A stretch of 64,000 nt of DNA, taken from Siphonodentalium dalli. Lineage: Eukaryota > Mollusca > Scaphopoda > Gadilida > Siphonodentaliidae. Location of the stretch: NCBI GenBank assembly GCA_032622095.1, contig CP136068.1, positions 161,219,465 through 161,283,464 of the forward strand. The letters run 5' to 3'. Below the pieces are notes generated by a model. It did no database searches. It was not told the DNA's origin and saw only the letters and a program-made list of their open reading frames with translations. This document shows positions 44,956 to 57,862 of the stretch, one piece after another (positions within the stretch are counted from its first letter, which is position 1; each line of letters begins with the position of its first letter). The position numbers and the translations under genes were made by a program.

Positions 44956-45379
44956 CCGTCAAAAACCGCCATAAACAGAAATAATAGTAAAATATAGACA
45001 TACTTTGTTCTTATACTAATCAGACATATGGCATAAACATTATGTTATTGTCAAATGTATTTCCTTTGTTATGTAAACAAACGCAAATAACTTTACATGA
45101 CCTGGCTTTTGTTTAGATCCGGATATGGTAAACATAAAGAGCGTTGTTTGTTACTTTTTCCTGATATGGAAATAATAAAGAGCGTTTATATCACTTAGTG
45201 TGTGATTAACCAATATAATTCCACTGTACACCATCGTACGCCTTGACGACAATATACCATTTACGCGCTTATTATGCTTGGCATATGAACAAAACTGTAT
45301 ATATTTTAACATTCCATCTGTTGGTGGCGATTTGAACAAATATGAATATTTCTGCAACGAACGCCGCCCGTGCCTTTAA
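44956..45379 (-). mobile_element. TTAA MITE family A, truncated copy 4
   Basis: CCGTCAAAAACCGCCATAAACAG to GCCCGTGCCTTTAA follows the family A sequence (orientation as in the 16684 copy) but lacks the first ~70 bp including the left TTAA. CATAAAGAGCGTTGTTTGTT and AATAAAGAGCGTTTATATCA are preserved landmarks. It is more diverged than the other three. Confidence 0.75.
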
Positions 45380-46521
45380 CTATCGCTGAACTGGTTACTG
45401 TTACTACTTTTTTTCGGAATTTTTGGTAGCCTTACGGTGTGTTTCCGTCACGGAAAAAAGCGTGCTATATCTCAAGAATACTACCGAGTTGTTACTAATC
45501 GGGAGGTTTATTTACCCTAATTACCCCTTGTCATTTTTATGTGATTCCGTGACGACCAATGCTAGAATAATATTGATGAACTATACCATAGCATCGAGCA
45601 GTCAATACCACCTTTTTATTTAGTTTGCCTCCTGTTTCTAGAAATTAAAAACAAACCTGCCTCGAATTAATCGCATTTAAAATGAAAAATAACACAAACA
45701 TGATGATTAATGCAATCGGTATCGATGTAGTTGGGTCAATGTGAAATAATTATGGACCCCTATATGTCCGAAAACTAATGACAGCAACCAGTTCTGCGTA
45801 AATAAAACATAAACATATAACATAAACAAATGAAGACCATAAATACAGTTACACGAGAGCAGAACAACGAAGCATCACACATTACATAGAACGTAGTATT
45901 AGTTAGCATTTAGAACGAAATGGCCTTCCGTAGATTTGTTGAGAGAAAAAGCGTGACGTCCCCTTACTTCGATTTCAGAATTAGTTTTTGTGCGATTGAT
46001 TTATATTTATTGCCGTATAAAACAGTCTATGACATATTTGTCTACTTGGGGAATATAAACACGTTTCTTCGTTGGATTTAACTTACTATATCTTCTATGC
46101 AAGGGCTCTAATTTAATTATTTTATTGTGATCGAAGCGATCTTTTTGACAGCGCTGAATGACTTTGAATATTTGACAGTAGGCCTACTGTTGTTGTCGTG
46201 AGTCGGTAAAAGTTTCTGCAGTCATGAACTATATCTATAACTCTGTGGTATGTTACCATTTCATTTCGTTACACATTGAGCTGTTGTGTAAGATAATCCC
46301 AGACACAATATTACACTTGACAGGAAACTAACCACATCACTTTGTTTTTAGCGTACACTCAATTTTAGAAAAGTCGATCAGACGAACCGCAATCACGTTG
46401 ATAACGTTATTGGGTTACTCCCCTTTGCTAAAGTATGGTGCGCCGTAGTAAAACATAAAATAATCGTCATCGATTCATAACTCGTATTCCAGGTGATTTC
46501 CCAGGTGGCCCCGAGTCTTAT
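45380..46521. other. 1.1-kb non-coding stretch
   Basis: No supported gene or repeat. Confidence 0.4.
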
Positions 46522-49500
46522 TTTATTTCGGCCAATTTGGCCGTTTACTTCATGGCTGCTTTTCACCTGACGTGTGTGTCGGAATAATGATGTGGAGGAT
46601 TTATGTAAATGTTAGCCCAAACTACATTTCCAAGTAACGATGGTTTTGTTGTTTATTTTGAGGAATAATACCGCGTCAGATGAATTCAGCCCAAATATGT
46701 TAACAGTTGTCGTGTAAAACATTCGGCAGTAGGTTAGCGTTATTTAGTATTTGTGGATGTCCTTTAACATGGGGAAAATAGACTACTGCGCTTGAACGAG
46801 CATGTGAATTTGTCGTTTTTAATGTATAGCAACTTTATAATCAATAACAGAGGCATTCTCTGTCAAATAAGGTCGCTCTATATACGATACCAATTGGGGA
46901 ACTTTGTAAATTAAATAACGCGTAAACCAGCGTAAACGTATACCTGCTGCAAATAGAAAAGGTGCCGGAATCGGCGTACTCGCCCCAGGGCTAACTCGCC
47001 ACATTCGACGCGTGCCAACTCGGAATAAAAGGCCAACTCGGAATAAAAGATGTATACGGGGTGTTATATGGCGTTTGGTCCGTTGTTTCTCAATGAATAT
47101 TATTGAAATTTGGTGTATATGTCCGGGCTGGGACATGGAATACAACAACGTTTGAATTGTTTTTAAATTTACAAATTTGTTGATTTTATTCATTTTTTTT
47201 TCGTTCTGAAACACACTATAAAGTGTATATAATATAATAACGAACACGAGACATACATAATTTATAAACTGTTAACAAAAGATAAAAAATTCAAAGATGA
47301 CTCAGTGGAGTTTATAAAGTGAACATAAAAACATTGAGGTAAGAATCTTTTTAAGGAATGCAACTTTATTTAATGATAATAAATACATAAATTAAAATAA
47401 CAAACATGAGACATACATGATTTATAAACTGGTAACAAAAGATATCAAACTCAATACATGACAAAGATGACTCAGTGAAGTTTATAAAGTGAACATAAAA
47501 ATATTAAGGTAAGAATCTTTTTAAGCATTATTAAACCGTTTAGCACAGTCCACTTCACTCATCCGATCATCACCAAACTTCATATTTATCTTGATATTGA
47601 TCTATCAGATGAGAGCTATCAAATATTTTTTTAATTTTATAGGAAAAAATGGTCGCCAGCGGCCATATTGCATTTACGTTATATGTTATCGCGTCATGTC
47701 GATATCTAGTATTACTTAGAAATTTCACCTTTCCAGATTCATAATTGCTCCATGAAACTGTAACAGATGGAATTATTCCCCTCTTCGGATAGAGTGTCAC
47801 TGAAACTTTATTTTGTCAGACTGTCTGTATAGTCACTGATTATATATGGCAATAATCTGTAATAAGATGTAGCACTATTTTATTTTATATTTACATGCAG
47901 TGCTGTTTTTATACAACAATTATAATCCCCCCTAGATCATCATGTGATCGACCATACATCGCGCGAGGACCTGGTTGAATTAAGGGGGGTTTTATGGATA
48001 ACTTCTGTCCTCAAGCTAGATTATACTTATGACATTTAATGGCATGTTTCTAACGTGGAGGGTTAGATATGCTTGAGACACCACCACTCTTCAATTCACA
48101 CCAAGTTCTCAGCTGTCATATTAGGATATTAGAACCCATAGCCATGATATGTGGTTTATTTTGTGTATACTAGTAATATTATTATTTTCAGTACCTTTAT
48201 ATACCAGTACTGTGTATAACAATGCATATAAATTAATCCATGTATACATGTATATTGATTCAACGGATTCAGTGGTTTTGTCCATCAGTCTATCAAATTT
48301 GCGGGGAAAACATGGCCACAAGCAGTACACCCTGCTAAATTTCGAATTTGAATCAATTGACGCACCCTGCAGCCAGATTTTATTGGAGAACTTTTTCTCA
48401 TGTGGATAGTTTGGGTCACCGCTAGATGTGGGCCATGTTTTGTTCTCAAGCTGTCCTTGTGAAGACATCACTGCCAGCGGTGATCTTGAATTTTACTATT
48501 TTTATGGCTAAATAATTTGGTTGATCCTACAGACGACACCCCTTGTCCGATCGTCACCAGATTCCACAATGATCTTCTGGATAACCAGGGTGAGAGTAAT
48601 CTAATTTTCCCGAATTTCGTTAAAAAACATTACCACAGGCAGCAATTTGGTATCTTACTGTTTGATCCTCTTTTGCATGACTGAATTGTTTAGCAACTGT
48701 ACAGACATATCCCTCATGTGATAGTCACCACACTTTATATTGATCTTCGGGCTGACAACTAGATGGGAGCTATCGAATGCTTTGAATTTTTTTGGAAAAC
48801 ATTGTCGCCAGCAGTCATCTTCTATTTTGGTTTTTATATACATGTATATCTCTTCATTCGGATAGCCAGTATTACGTAGGTACTTCAACTTTCCGCATTC
48901 CTGTCATCATTTGAAATATAAAAATTTACCTGATACATGCACCCTTCAAAATTTGTTTCGTCGTATCTATTTTAATGACCCGTATGGTAATATTGATACA
49001 GATATATTTGTCAAACATTTCTTTGTACAATATACAGGTATTTAGTTTGTAACTAAATCTAGAAATATATAATAGTAGCTGGTGGACCCTACTTCGTCAG
49101 GGATGTTCCCCTCTAATTTTCGGAGAATTGCGCGATTTAACCTTGAATTGACCATTTTAAAGGTGAACGTCATGTCGGGTCACGATTTGACCCGTCCAAA
49201 ACACTCCCCGGAAAGTCACGACAAAAGTACCCGTCGAAATCCGCCCGGCTTTACCCGATTTGACCTTGAATTGACAATTTTGAATGTCAAGATCAGGTCA
49301 GGGTCATGATTTGACCCACCCGAAACACTCCTGGGACAAAAGTAACAGTTGGTATTATATTTCGTTGAAATACTTCCGTTTTACCAGATTTGACCTTGAA
49401 TTGATCTTTTTGAATGTCAAAGTCAGGTCGGGATCAAGATTTGACCCGTCCAAAATACTCCCTGGAAATAATTTCCCCTAGGTATCAAATTTCGTCAAAT

Positions 49501-50028
49501 CTGTCCGGCAGTTTTCCCGGCCATAGCTAACAGACAAACAGACAGACAAATGTCCAAAATATATATTAAACTAGCTGATGTACTCGACTTCGTTCGGGCT
49601 ATTTAGGGAATTTTTTTTGGTGATCGCCTCCATCTGGACAGTACCCAGTATATACAGCGTCTGGCCAAACTATTGTTCAATTGGTCCAGAAACATGCCTA
49701 TATCAGCACGTTCGAGAACATGGTCCCACGTGAAATTGGACCCGTCCATATTGCTCCCGGGATCGAAGTAGTCATACACACAAATTTTTAGTCGGATCGG
49801 TCAAGGTCCAGAAACATGCCTATGAGCGAGGTCAAGTTGACACGTTAAAAACCAAATCCGAGTCGGATCAGTCGAGCAGTGTTAGAGTCTATAACACATA
49901 CACACATGCATTTATGCATACACACATACATACAGACAGGTGTTCCAAAATGTATAATCGATAGCTACAAACAATTCGATGGTAGATAGTTCACGGCCGA
50001 CCTGATGCATGCATCTTAGTTTTCTTGT
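46522..50028. repeat. Large dispersed repeat L, copy 2
   Basis: Direct-orientation copy of 32483-35767. Differences are mostly single bases and small indels (for example ATAAAAAATTCAAAGATG in place of a longer ATACATGACAAAGATG stretch near 47283). It has about 230 extra bp at 49455-49683, including CAGACAAACAGACAGACAAA and ATATATTAAACTAGCTGATG. The copies lie 14 kb apart. Confidence 0.85.
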
Positions 50029-50039
50029 TTAGTATAACC

Positions 50040-51260
50040 TCCAGTATGATAACCACTATAGAAAAGTTTGACCAAAAAAAACGTTCCATAATTTTTGAGC
50101 TGCACCTGTCTATTAGGGTTATGGTTGGGGTTATTTTTTATTAGATTTAGAGTTAGGGTTAGTGTTTGGTTATTGTTTGGGTTACGGTTAGGATTATGGT
50201 TTGGGTTAGTGTTAGCGTTTGGTTTGGTTAGTGTTTTGTTATGGTTGGGGTTAAGGTTAGGGTGATAGATATAGTTTGGTTATGGTTAGGGTTTGGTTAG
50301 AATTAGTGTTAGAGCTATGGTTTGGCTATGGTTAGGTTTGGGTATGTTTGGGGTTAGGGTTTGGTCAGGGCTCTGGTTTTGTTTGGATTATGGATTGGTT
50401 ATGGTTAGGGTTTGGTGAGGGTTAGGGTTTTGTTTTGTTGGTTGAGGTCATGACTAGGGACAGGATTAGGTTAGGGTATGGTTGGGGTTATTGTTATTGT
50501 TAATGTTTGCCTAGAGTTAGTTTAAGGTTTGCTTAGGGTTAAGTTTTGTTGGTTAGGGTTTGGTTTGAGTTAGGGTATCGATAGATATGTTGCATGGTTG
50601 GGGTTAGGGTTTGGTTATGGTTTGGTTATGGTTATGGTTAAGTTAGGTTTAGGGTTAATGTTTGTTTGGGATTAGGGTTAGGATTTGGTTAGGGTTAGGG
50701 TTAAGGTTTGGTTATGTTTAGGGTTTGGTTTAGGTTTATGGTTAGGGTTATGGCTAAGAGGTTAGGATTATGTTAGGGTCAGTGTTAGGGTTAATGTTTG
50801 TTTGGGATTAGGGTTAGGATTTGGTTAGAGTTAGGGTTTATACTTAGCCTTATGGTCAGAGTTAGGATTATGGTTAGGGTTATGAATTGGATAGGGTTGG
50901 TGTTTGGTTACTGTTAGGTTTATTTTTATGATTAGGGTTTGGATTAGGATTAGGTTTAGCGTTTGGTTATGGTTAGGGTTTGGTTATGGCTAGGGTTAAG
51001 GCTATGTTAGAGTTAGGATTAGTGTTTGTTTAGGGTTTGGTAAGGATTAGGATGTGGTTGGGGTTATGGTTTGTTTAGGGTTATGTTAGGGCTAGTCTTT
51101 GGTTATGGTTTGGTGAGGGTGGTGGTTAGGGTTTGGTTATGATTCCGTTTAGTTTAGGGTTAGGCTTCTGATCGGTTAGGGTAAGGGTTTAGCTTGGTTT
51201 GGTTAGGGTTTCGTTAGGTTTAGAGTTTGGTTATGGTTAGGTTTTGGGTTACGTTCAGGG
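50040..51260 (-). repeat. ~1.15-kb degenerate telomere-like GGTTAGGG tract
   Basis: From about 50110 the + strand is almost entirely GGTTAGGGTTTGGTTATGG-like variants with GGTTAGGG frequent and no C-rich interruption. It is preceded by GTTTGACCAAAAAAAACGTT and GAGCTGCACCTGTC, the reverse complement of 39190-39245. So this is the same composite as 38735-39270 in inverse orientation, with its short GGTTATGG run expanded about twentyfold. It is an interstitial tract, not a chromosome end. Confidence 0.8.
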
Positions 51261-51880
51261 TATGAGCTTCAGTTTTTTTCAGTTTCAGCCAGAACACCTT
51301 TTCGTCCACATCACTGAGTATCACGTTATCGTTGTCATGTTCATCAGTTCCCAATGTTTTCCGACCCGAGCAGCGTTCGGACCACTTTTGGACGAACTTT
51401 TTCAAACTCGACCCAATTTATTTTCGTCAAAGATGTTCGGCCGAGGTGACTATGAACGGTTCTGGAGTTGTCTCGATCATTTTCCGTCAATTTCCCGACT
51501 TTCCTTATTTTCGACACATTTTTCGACCAAATATGTTTAGTCCCACATCACTGAGTACGTTCATAAAGTCGTTGCCCCAAACCCCAATGTTTTTCGTCCC
51601 GAGCAGTGTTCGGACTTCTTTTCGACCAACTTTTTCAAGCTCGATCCAACCCAGTTTCGGCCCAAAATAATTGTCCGAGGTGGCTATGGGCGAATTTGGT
51701 GCCATTCTAGTCATGTTCTGACATAGTTTGGCCCGAGCAGCGCTCGGACCACATTTCGTCAATCAAATCCCTTTTCGAGCCCCTTTTTCAAGATCGACCC
51801 AAAATATTTTCGGCCCAAAATGTTTGGCCGAGGTAGCTATGAACGCATTTGGGGTCATTCCGGTCATTTTCTGATATATG
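51261..51880 (-). repeat. GTCGAAAAGTGG-type satellite, inverse copy
   Basis: Three degenerate units share CCCGAGCAGCGTTCGGACCA, TTTTTCAAGCTCGACCCAA and GGCCGAGGTGGCTATGAACG. The reverse complement corresponds to the satellite at 38735-39160. Frames of 85-112 codons arise from the repeat only. Confidence 0.75.
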
Positions 51881-54522
51881 ACTAATAAGAAATAAGGAAT
51901 AGAGAATAAGGAACAACATTAATGTTTCTAGAATTGATCTAGTTCGTGTATATAATTATAATTAAATTTAATTGAGTTTGATATTGCCCACATGCACCGA
52001 GGAATGCGTCGTGACATTAGTTGTTCCAGACAGGGAAATAATTAAAACTCAAGACAGTCTATATGTTCACCAGTTTGGACATAATTTGTTATTGCAGTAG
52101 ATTAAAATCCACAATCTGAATTTTGTCAGTGTCATGTTATAACAAGTAGGCGGACATTGTTCACACCTATGGGGAAACCATACAATGAATAGTTTATACT
52201 AAACTTGTTTTATAAAATTGTTGATGTCGGCTAATATAAGGTTCGGTTGAATCGGACTGCAAGCGAAACAAATTTTTATTTTGTAATAAGATGGTGCTGT
52301 TGTGATTTATTTATTGGTGATTACTCCCATCCGCATGTAGCTAGGAACGACAAATAACAACATTATTGACTGGTTCACGTAAACAGAATAAAGCGGAACG
52401 ATTATCCACTGTATTGCCATGGAAATGGTGATCGCTGGTATTATTATAATACAAATATCGCAAATCCACCCTGTTCCATCAAAACACAAATATATAAGAA
52501 TACGATATCGTTATTGCTTCAATATTACCTATCGATACATCAACGCAATCTACCGAGAAGGGGTATACTTGTCGAAATTGCATATGAACGATTCTATTAT
52601 TATGTTATTTGTTATTTTATATTCGTACTCTAAATCATCGCTTATAGAAACAGTAGACTGGATAGAATTACCGGACTATGAATACATTTGCAAATTGTGC
52701 AACAACGGCGCTTCATGTGGTGAATTATCCGCCCTTCTTAAACGCGACGCCTTGATAGATTTAATGCGAAAACACACAGCAAAATACTACTGCATTCAGC
52801 CCAGCAACTGGAAATTATCGCAAATATTTCAATAATCCGAAAGAAAGTTGATGCGCGGAATCTGCAAACTAATTCAAAAATGAACCGTAACTGAATACCT
52901 CTCCACCCCGTGAACATTCCACACACTCTCCATCCCCGATACATAATCCATCCCGAGATGAAACTCCCACTGAAACAACCCCGATCGACATATGACACAA
53001 GCAACAAGTTACCGGATTAATGCATCCATATATTTAACACAATGACGGTACATCGATGTAGCGGTATGTGCCCACTTTGACGTATGCTTAAATTATAGTT
53101 TATTTGTGGGGCGGTGGACATGTTCTAACTCAGGGCCTACACATGAATATTATATCACAATTTATAAGACATCGATAGGCGGCATTGGACATCTTCGTTG
53201 GCATTCTTACACTAGGCGTGCATGTGTACTTAAATCGAATTAACAACATGTTCATAAATGTTTTTTGGGCAAAATGTTATTATTTCAATGATACTTTAAC
53301 AATTAGTGTTAATGCGGCGATAATTGATTTCTGCTTCGATGTTATAGCGCATACAAATGTTCCCGCTGAGTCCGCCGACTAGAATTGTCCGTCATCATTT
53401 TATTAGTAACCGATGTGTAGGACAAGTTTGACTAGATCGTTGAATACGTGCACATACGCGAGGCCATCATTTGTCCTCTATTTGAATTATAAGCTGCAAG
53501 TATGGTGCACCTATTTATTTATCCATGATGTGTGAAAAAATGGAAATACCAATCACAATGGGTAACGGTCATTAAGAAATCCGCCTCTGGTACCTATTTG
53601 TTCTAGGTCATATGTTCCATTGATAAAGACTACATGGTAAACTGTTATGACATCAGTAAGGTTTGTTATTGAGTATTATAAATATTATATCTTGGAAAAC
53701 GGTATTGCTATTGTTCTATCGATCCTACTAACAGCGACATGTTTTGTATAAATGGTTCAAGTTTCAACTCTTTCAAAAGTCATCGAAGCCGGCAACCGTG
53801 AAATCTGAGCAAACATAAACACAGTCAAGCGACTAGGACAGGATTCACATTACCAGGAGCCTACGTCACCAACCAAATATCTAACCCAAATCGGCATTGA
53901 TTTCAAATTTGTTTAAATCATATATACGCGTTTGTCAGACGGGATAACATAGGACATGCGCTGTGGACAATGCAAATTCAAAGACAAGCAATCATTAAAA
54001 CTCATACGTAACTGCAATTTACAATGAAAATAGGTATCGGTTGTGCCTTGATTTTGAACATCAAACACACCTCAACCATGTAACAGTTGTTTGTAAATGC
54101 ACATAACCCCTTTCACTCGTACAATAACTTCTGCATCCTTGCAATATCTAACTCACCCACTGCATGTCACCTGCAGAGCCTGCCACCTGAACGTCATCTT
54201 GACGAATTAATTCAGGCTCACACCAGATTCATCAGATATTATAAATATCTTATGAGTTATTTAAAAGTTCGACTTTGACGACTACTTCGAATATTTCAGT
54301 GTGGACCGGTCTTATTTCAATTAAATTATTTATATTCGTTGATTACATTTCATGCGGGTTTTATATATTGACTGTTCTCACAGCAGCATTGCTGTTCCTT
54401 TTTGTTATTCTGTTTATATGTGTTAGCACAACGGTCAGTTTCTTAATGGTTCTGACCCCAATCGAGCACTCCCGCTCTGATTTTGGTGTTTTTTTATTTG
54501 TATATATTTTGTTACGTCTTAG
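51881..54522. other. 2.6 kb without recognised genes
   Basis: A 138-codon + strand frame at 52419-52835 contains YEYICKLCNNGASCGELSAL and could be a chance frame or a small unknown exon; splice signals were not convincing. A 54087-54278 frame is likewise unsupported. LINE-derived sequence may begin before 54523, but only the tail is alignable. Confidence 0.4.
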
Positions 54523-54640
54523 TCTAATTCACTGTCATTTCTTATCACAGTTGCTTCACTCGATTTTGATAATCTGTTTCTTCTCGTAGTGATATGGCTT
54601 TGTTGCTAAAACGACGTTAAACCACAATCAATCAGTCAAT
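54523..54640 (+). mobile_element. LINE 3' tail, second copy
   Basis: CTAATTCACTGT, ATCACAGTTGCTTCACT, TTCTTCTCGTAGTGATATGG, ACGACGTTAAAC and CAATCAATCAGTCAATC match the tail of the non-LTR remnant at 5962-6083. The copy is strongly 5'-truncated, typical of LINE insertion. Confidence 0.75.
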
Positions 54641-54694
54641 TCACCCACTACATGAGTTTCCGATGGCAGCTACACAAACGTCTCCAACAACGGT

Positions 54695-55070
54695 TTAAAG
54701 ACATATTATGCACTTGTTCGGGTGCATGAAACTGATAAGTTATAATTCAGGCACTATTAAAACTGGAGGAATGTAACATTCTACTAACATCGCCGAAAAA
54801 TTGAAGCAAATCGACCGTACCACTCCATAGAAAACATCGTCAGAACTAAGCTCAATTGTAAATATTTACTACTCGATTCGGGACGCATCTATCGACGATA
54901 GACTAACGAAAACGAGTTCGCCATCGAGAGTCACTGCATTTAATTCACATATAAGAATGACCGTGTGTATTGTCAATTTGGATATACTATTTGTAAACAT
55001 TACTACTTTTAACAAGATGTTTCTCCATTTCTATTTGATCGCCATATCGGTGTGTTTCACATCACTTTAA
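54695..55070. mobile_element. TTAA-flanked MITE, family C copy 2
   Basis: Starts TTAAAGACATATTATGCAC and ends GTTTCACATCACTTTAA. Internal landmarks are shared with copy 1 at 44163. Confidence 0.75.
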
Positions 55071-55302
55071 ACATTACGTTTATGACGTACATGTATGATC
55101 CTAACACTGAGTTATATTAGTTCAAATTAAAGTATGCATAGAATATTTAAATTGATTGATATTTATATTGTCCTCGTTGATTTGAGAGAGTGTACAGTGT
55201 GATATGTTGTTGATTTTAGTCGATGCGCATTCATGAATGGAGATACCCATTTGGGCTCCGAAAAATGTGCAGTGTGACATGGTCGATAAATACGCGAGAT
55301 AC

Positions 55303-55500
55303 CTTTACACGGACTTTATATACAGCAAGACAACTCATTCAAATCGTGTTTTACTTAAACAACTCGGAACCCGTTTTACGTACTTCATATGCAGCAAAAC
55401 AACCTAATCAAATCGTGCATTACCTCACCAAATCGTAACCCATTTACACGGACTTCAAATGCAGTAAAACAACTTACTGAAATCGTGTATTGCTTGTATG
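55303..55500. repeat. ~70-bp tandem repeat, three units
   Basis: TTTACACGGACTT..ATGCAGCAAAACAACT...AATCGTGTNTTAC recurs at about 55303, 55373 and 55441. The 71-codon frame over it is repeat-derived. Confidence 0.8.
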
Positions 55501-55739
55501 GGTACACTAAACTGAATCCGGTCAATTATGGGATAATCTGTTATACTCAATAAAATACATGCAACAATTAATTAATTTTAGCCATGGACTAGTGCCAAAT
55601 ACACTCGTGTGTTCTATGAACGATGCAAACGACATGGTAATTATAATGAAAATGAATTCAGGACTGGATTCTGTTTCAGATTATATTAAGTATGCTATGG
55701 ATCAATAGCGTTTGTCTCAAGTCCGGAAAACAGATATGA

Positions 55740-56335
55740 CTTCTGGAGGGGAGTGACAAAATTTGCAGACACAGGGTATTACAAAAGTATTCCCGCTACC
55801 TCACCACCCACCGCCATCCTCTGTGCATTTTTTTTTCAACCCAACTTTTTGGGACCCACCCTTAAAATTAGTAAATAAATCAGAATAATATGAAAACAAA
55901 TTATATCAACCTGGTTCTTTCTAGAAATTACTATTTAGCATATTCCGTCATATTAATACAACCCATATTAGCATTGGAATTGCAGTAGTATGGTTGGAAG
56001 CGAATGTCTAAAAATAGTTCCCGTAGATATCTGCTTCCAATCCTGTTGCCAACATTGAATTACTTCTGAGTGAATATATAAAGATATAATCTTAGGCCTG
56101 TTACAGTTACCTCATTTATAATGGTGAATGATTGTGCACATATAGTGTTCAGTTTGTCGGCAAATGCACTCCATGTGGCATCCTAAATGACTGGGCAGTA
56201 TGTCAGTGTTTGTTTGATTGCTTATGTATGATGTACCTAAAGTAACATCCTATAAAAAAAATTCCAACATCGAAGTGCCCGCCCACCCCGGCCCTGTGTC
56301 TGGATTTTTTCTGTAGATCCCCCTATGATCTCGGA
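55740..56335 (-). mobile_element. Relative of the 31-kb GGGGGGCC element, inverse orientation
   Basis: ACCTCACCACCCACCGCC, CAACCCAACTTTTTGGGACCCACCC and, at the other end, GCCCGCCCACCCCGGCCCTG followed by TGTAGATCCCCCTATGATC mirror the GGGGTGGGTGGGTCC and CAGGGGGGCC segments at 31079-32220. Ends are inexact. Confidence 0.45.
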
Positions 56336-57703
56336 AAATATGTTTCATATTATGTTAAGTCTAACAGCAAGCAAGAACAGCGATATCGGAATATGATAAA
56401 CGTAAGCAAAAGATGGTGACCAGAATAAGGGTCTCGTTGTATTAACGAACCAAAGCCGGACGATTTGGGTCGTAGATAGACTACATCTGATTTTGTGACG
56501 TCACCAATTATTATCTAATACGACGCTGTTGTTTTGAATTTCGGGGAGCACGAATGTCGCACAGTAGATCGGTGGGCTTACAGCATTAATGTCGTAATCG
56601 GCTGTCAAGAGGCCAACCCAAATCAGTCGACGTGCAACATTCTCCTATGTATATAAACGTCATAAAATCATTTATTTGTTTTTATTTATCAGGGAAAGTA
56701 GGTCCATAATGAATTTCTAACGGGTCTACTCAGGCACTCTACTGGATCAAATCATCGGGCCCTAGGAAGTTTTAATTTTTTTTTTTAAATAAACTAAAGA
56801 ACCACAACTCAACACGATCTACGTGTATCTCAAAGCTTTATTTTCCAACTGATGCACAGCAGTTGATAAATACTGCATGGTTATGTAGAGACTATACCGT
56901 GCGAAAGGAAATAAGATAATATTTAATATGGATTTGATTGTTATCATAAGTCTGCATACTTACATGCATTTGATAATCCATATATATCCTATTTTCTTGA
57001 ATAGAATGAAAACACATACTTATGAACAAAGCAGAAGATACATTCAGTTCCATGCAAATTCAGTCAATGGTGAAAGTTACACGATGACGTTGTTTGTCGA
57101 CTATCGACATGATGACATGTCATGACCGATATGAACATCCTGCGTATCTGAAGCGGAGAGCTCCCCCAGCACGCCAAGTAATATAATGGTTAGTTTCAGT
57201 TCCATGCACTCTCGACAACATATATAATTATTTTTAATTACACCACCAAACATAAGTCTTATACATGTGAATCTTATTCGGTGGGAATCTATAAAGTGAT
57301 TTTGACAAGAATTGTTTTAAACGCAACATGCAGAAACCCCTATGTGATTGTTTTAGCTTTGGTTCGTTAATTACGCTTGCGTATGATCATATTAGTCCAA
57401 ATGAACGTATCCGTATAACATTTAAATTGATCGACATTTCTAGTGTCCGTGTTATGTATTGTGACACGTTGTAGACGCACACTCAGATGATGTCGGTTTC
57501 TCGCAGAACACAAGCTCGAGTTTACCCGAGAGACTGTTGGGAGTGTTCAAGGTCAGGGTATAAGTGAAATGACGTTTAATTATTAAACACAAGTCAATGC
57601 TATACCATTTGCGTCAATCCCCGGTTTGTCCCTCATTGTGTGAAATATATCGTAACACCATATAAGGAACTCATCTTCCCAATAGGAACGCCCACATAGG
57701 TTA
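56336..57703. other. Spacer upstream of the PAN exon
   Basis: No gene recognised. Any promoter or first exon of the PAN gene would lie here, but no motif could be supported. Confidence 0.35.
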
Positions 57704-57862
57704 TTGGTCTCACACGTAGAATCACCTTTGGACTTTCTCCGCTTAGCCGCTCCTCACCCACATCAGTTGGGTAAGTTATTCGTATCGCAGAACGAAGAAC
57801 ATTCCACACGCAATGTGAAGTATGCCATTTGTTTGACTTTTGATCCATGTGACCCAGAGAAA

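Noticed and set aside
50110..51260. True chromosome end or telomere
   Set aside because: Units are highly degenerate (GGTTTGG, GGTTATGG), sequence continues for 13 kb beyond, and flanks match an interspersed composite repeat.
51332..51762. Frames of 85-112 codons around 51.5 kb
   Set aside because: They follow the satellite periodicity and appear on both strands, so they are not independent coding evidence.
52419..52835. 138-codon frame with KLCNNGASCGEL, resembling part of an EGF
   Set aside because: Only an isolated C-x5-C fragment; remaining cysteine spacing does not fit EGF, the rest is AT-driven, and no splice signals were convincing.
54275..54589. 104-codon membrane-like protein
   Set aside because: It ends inside the LINE 3' tail and its hydrophobicity comes from T-rich sequence.
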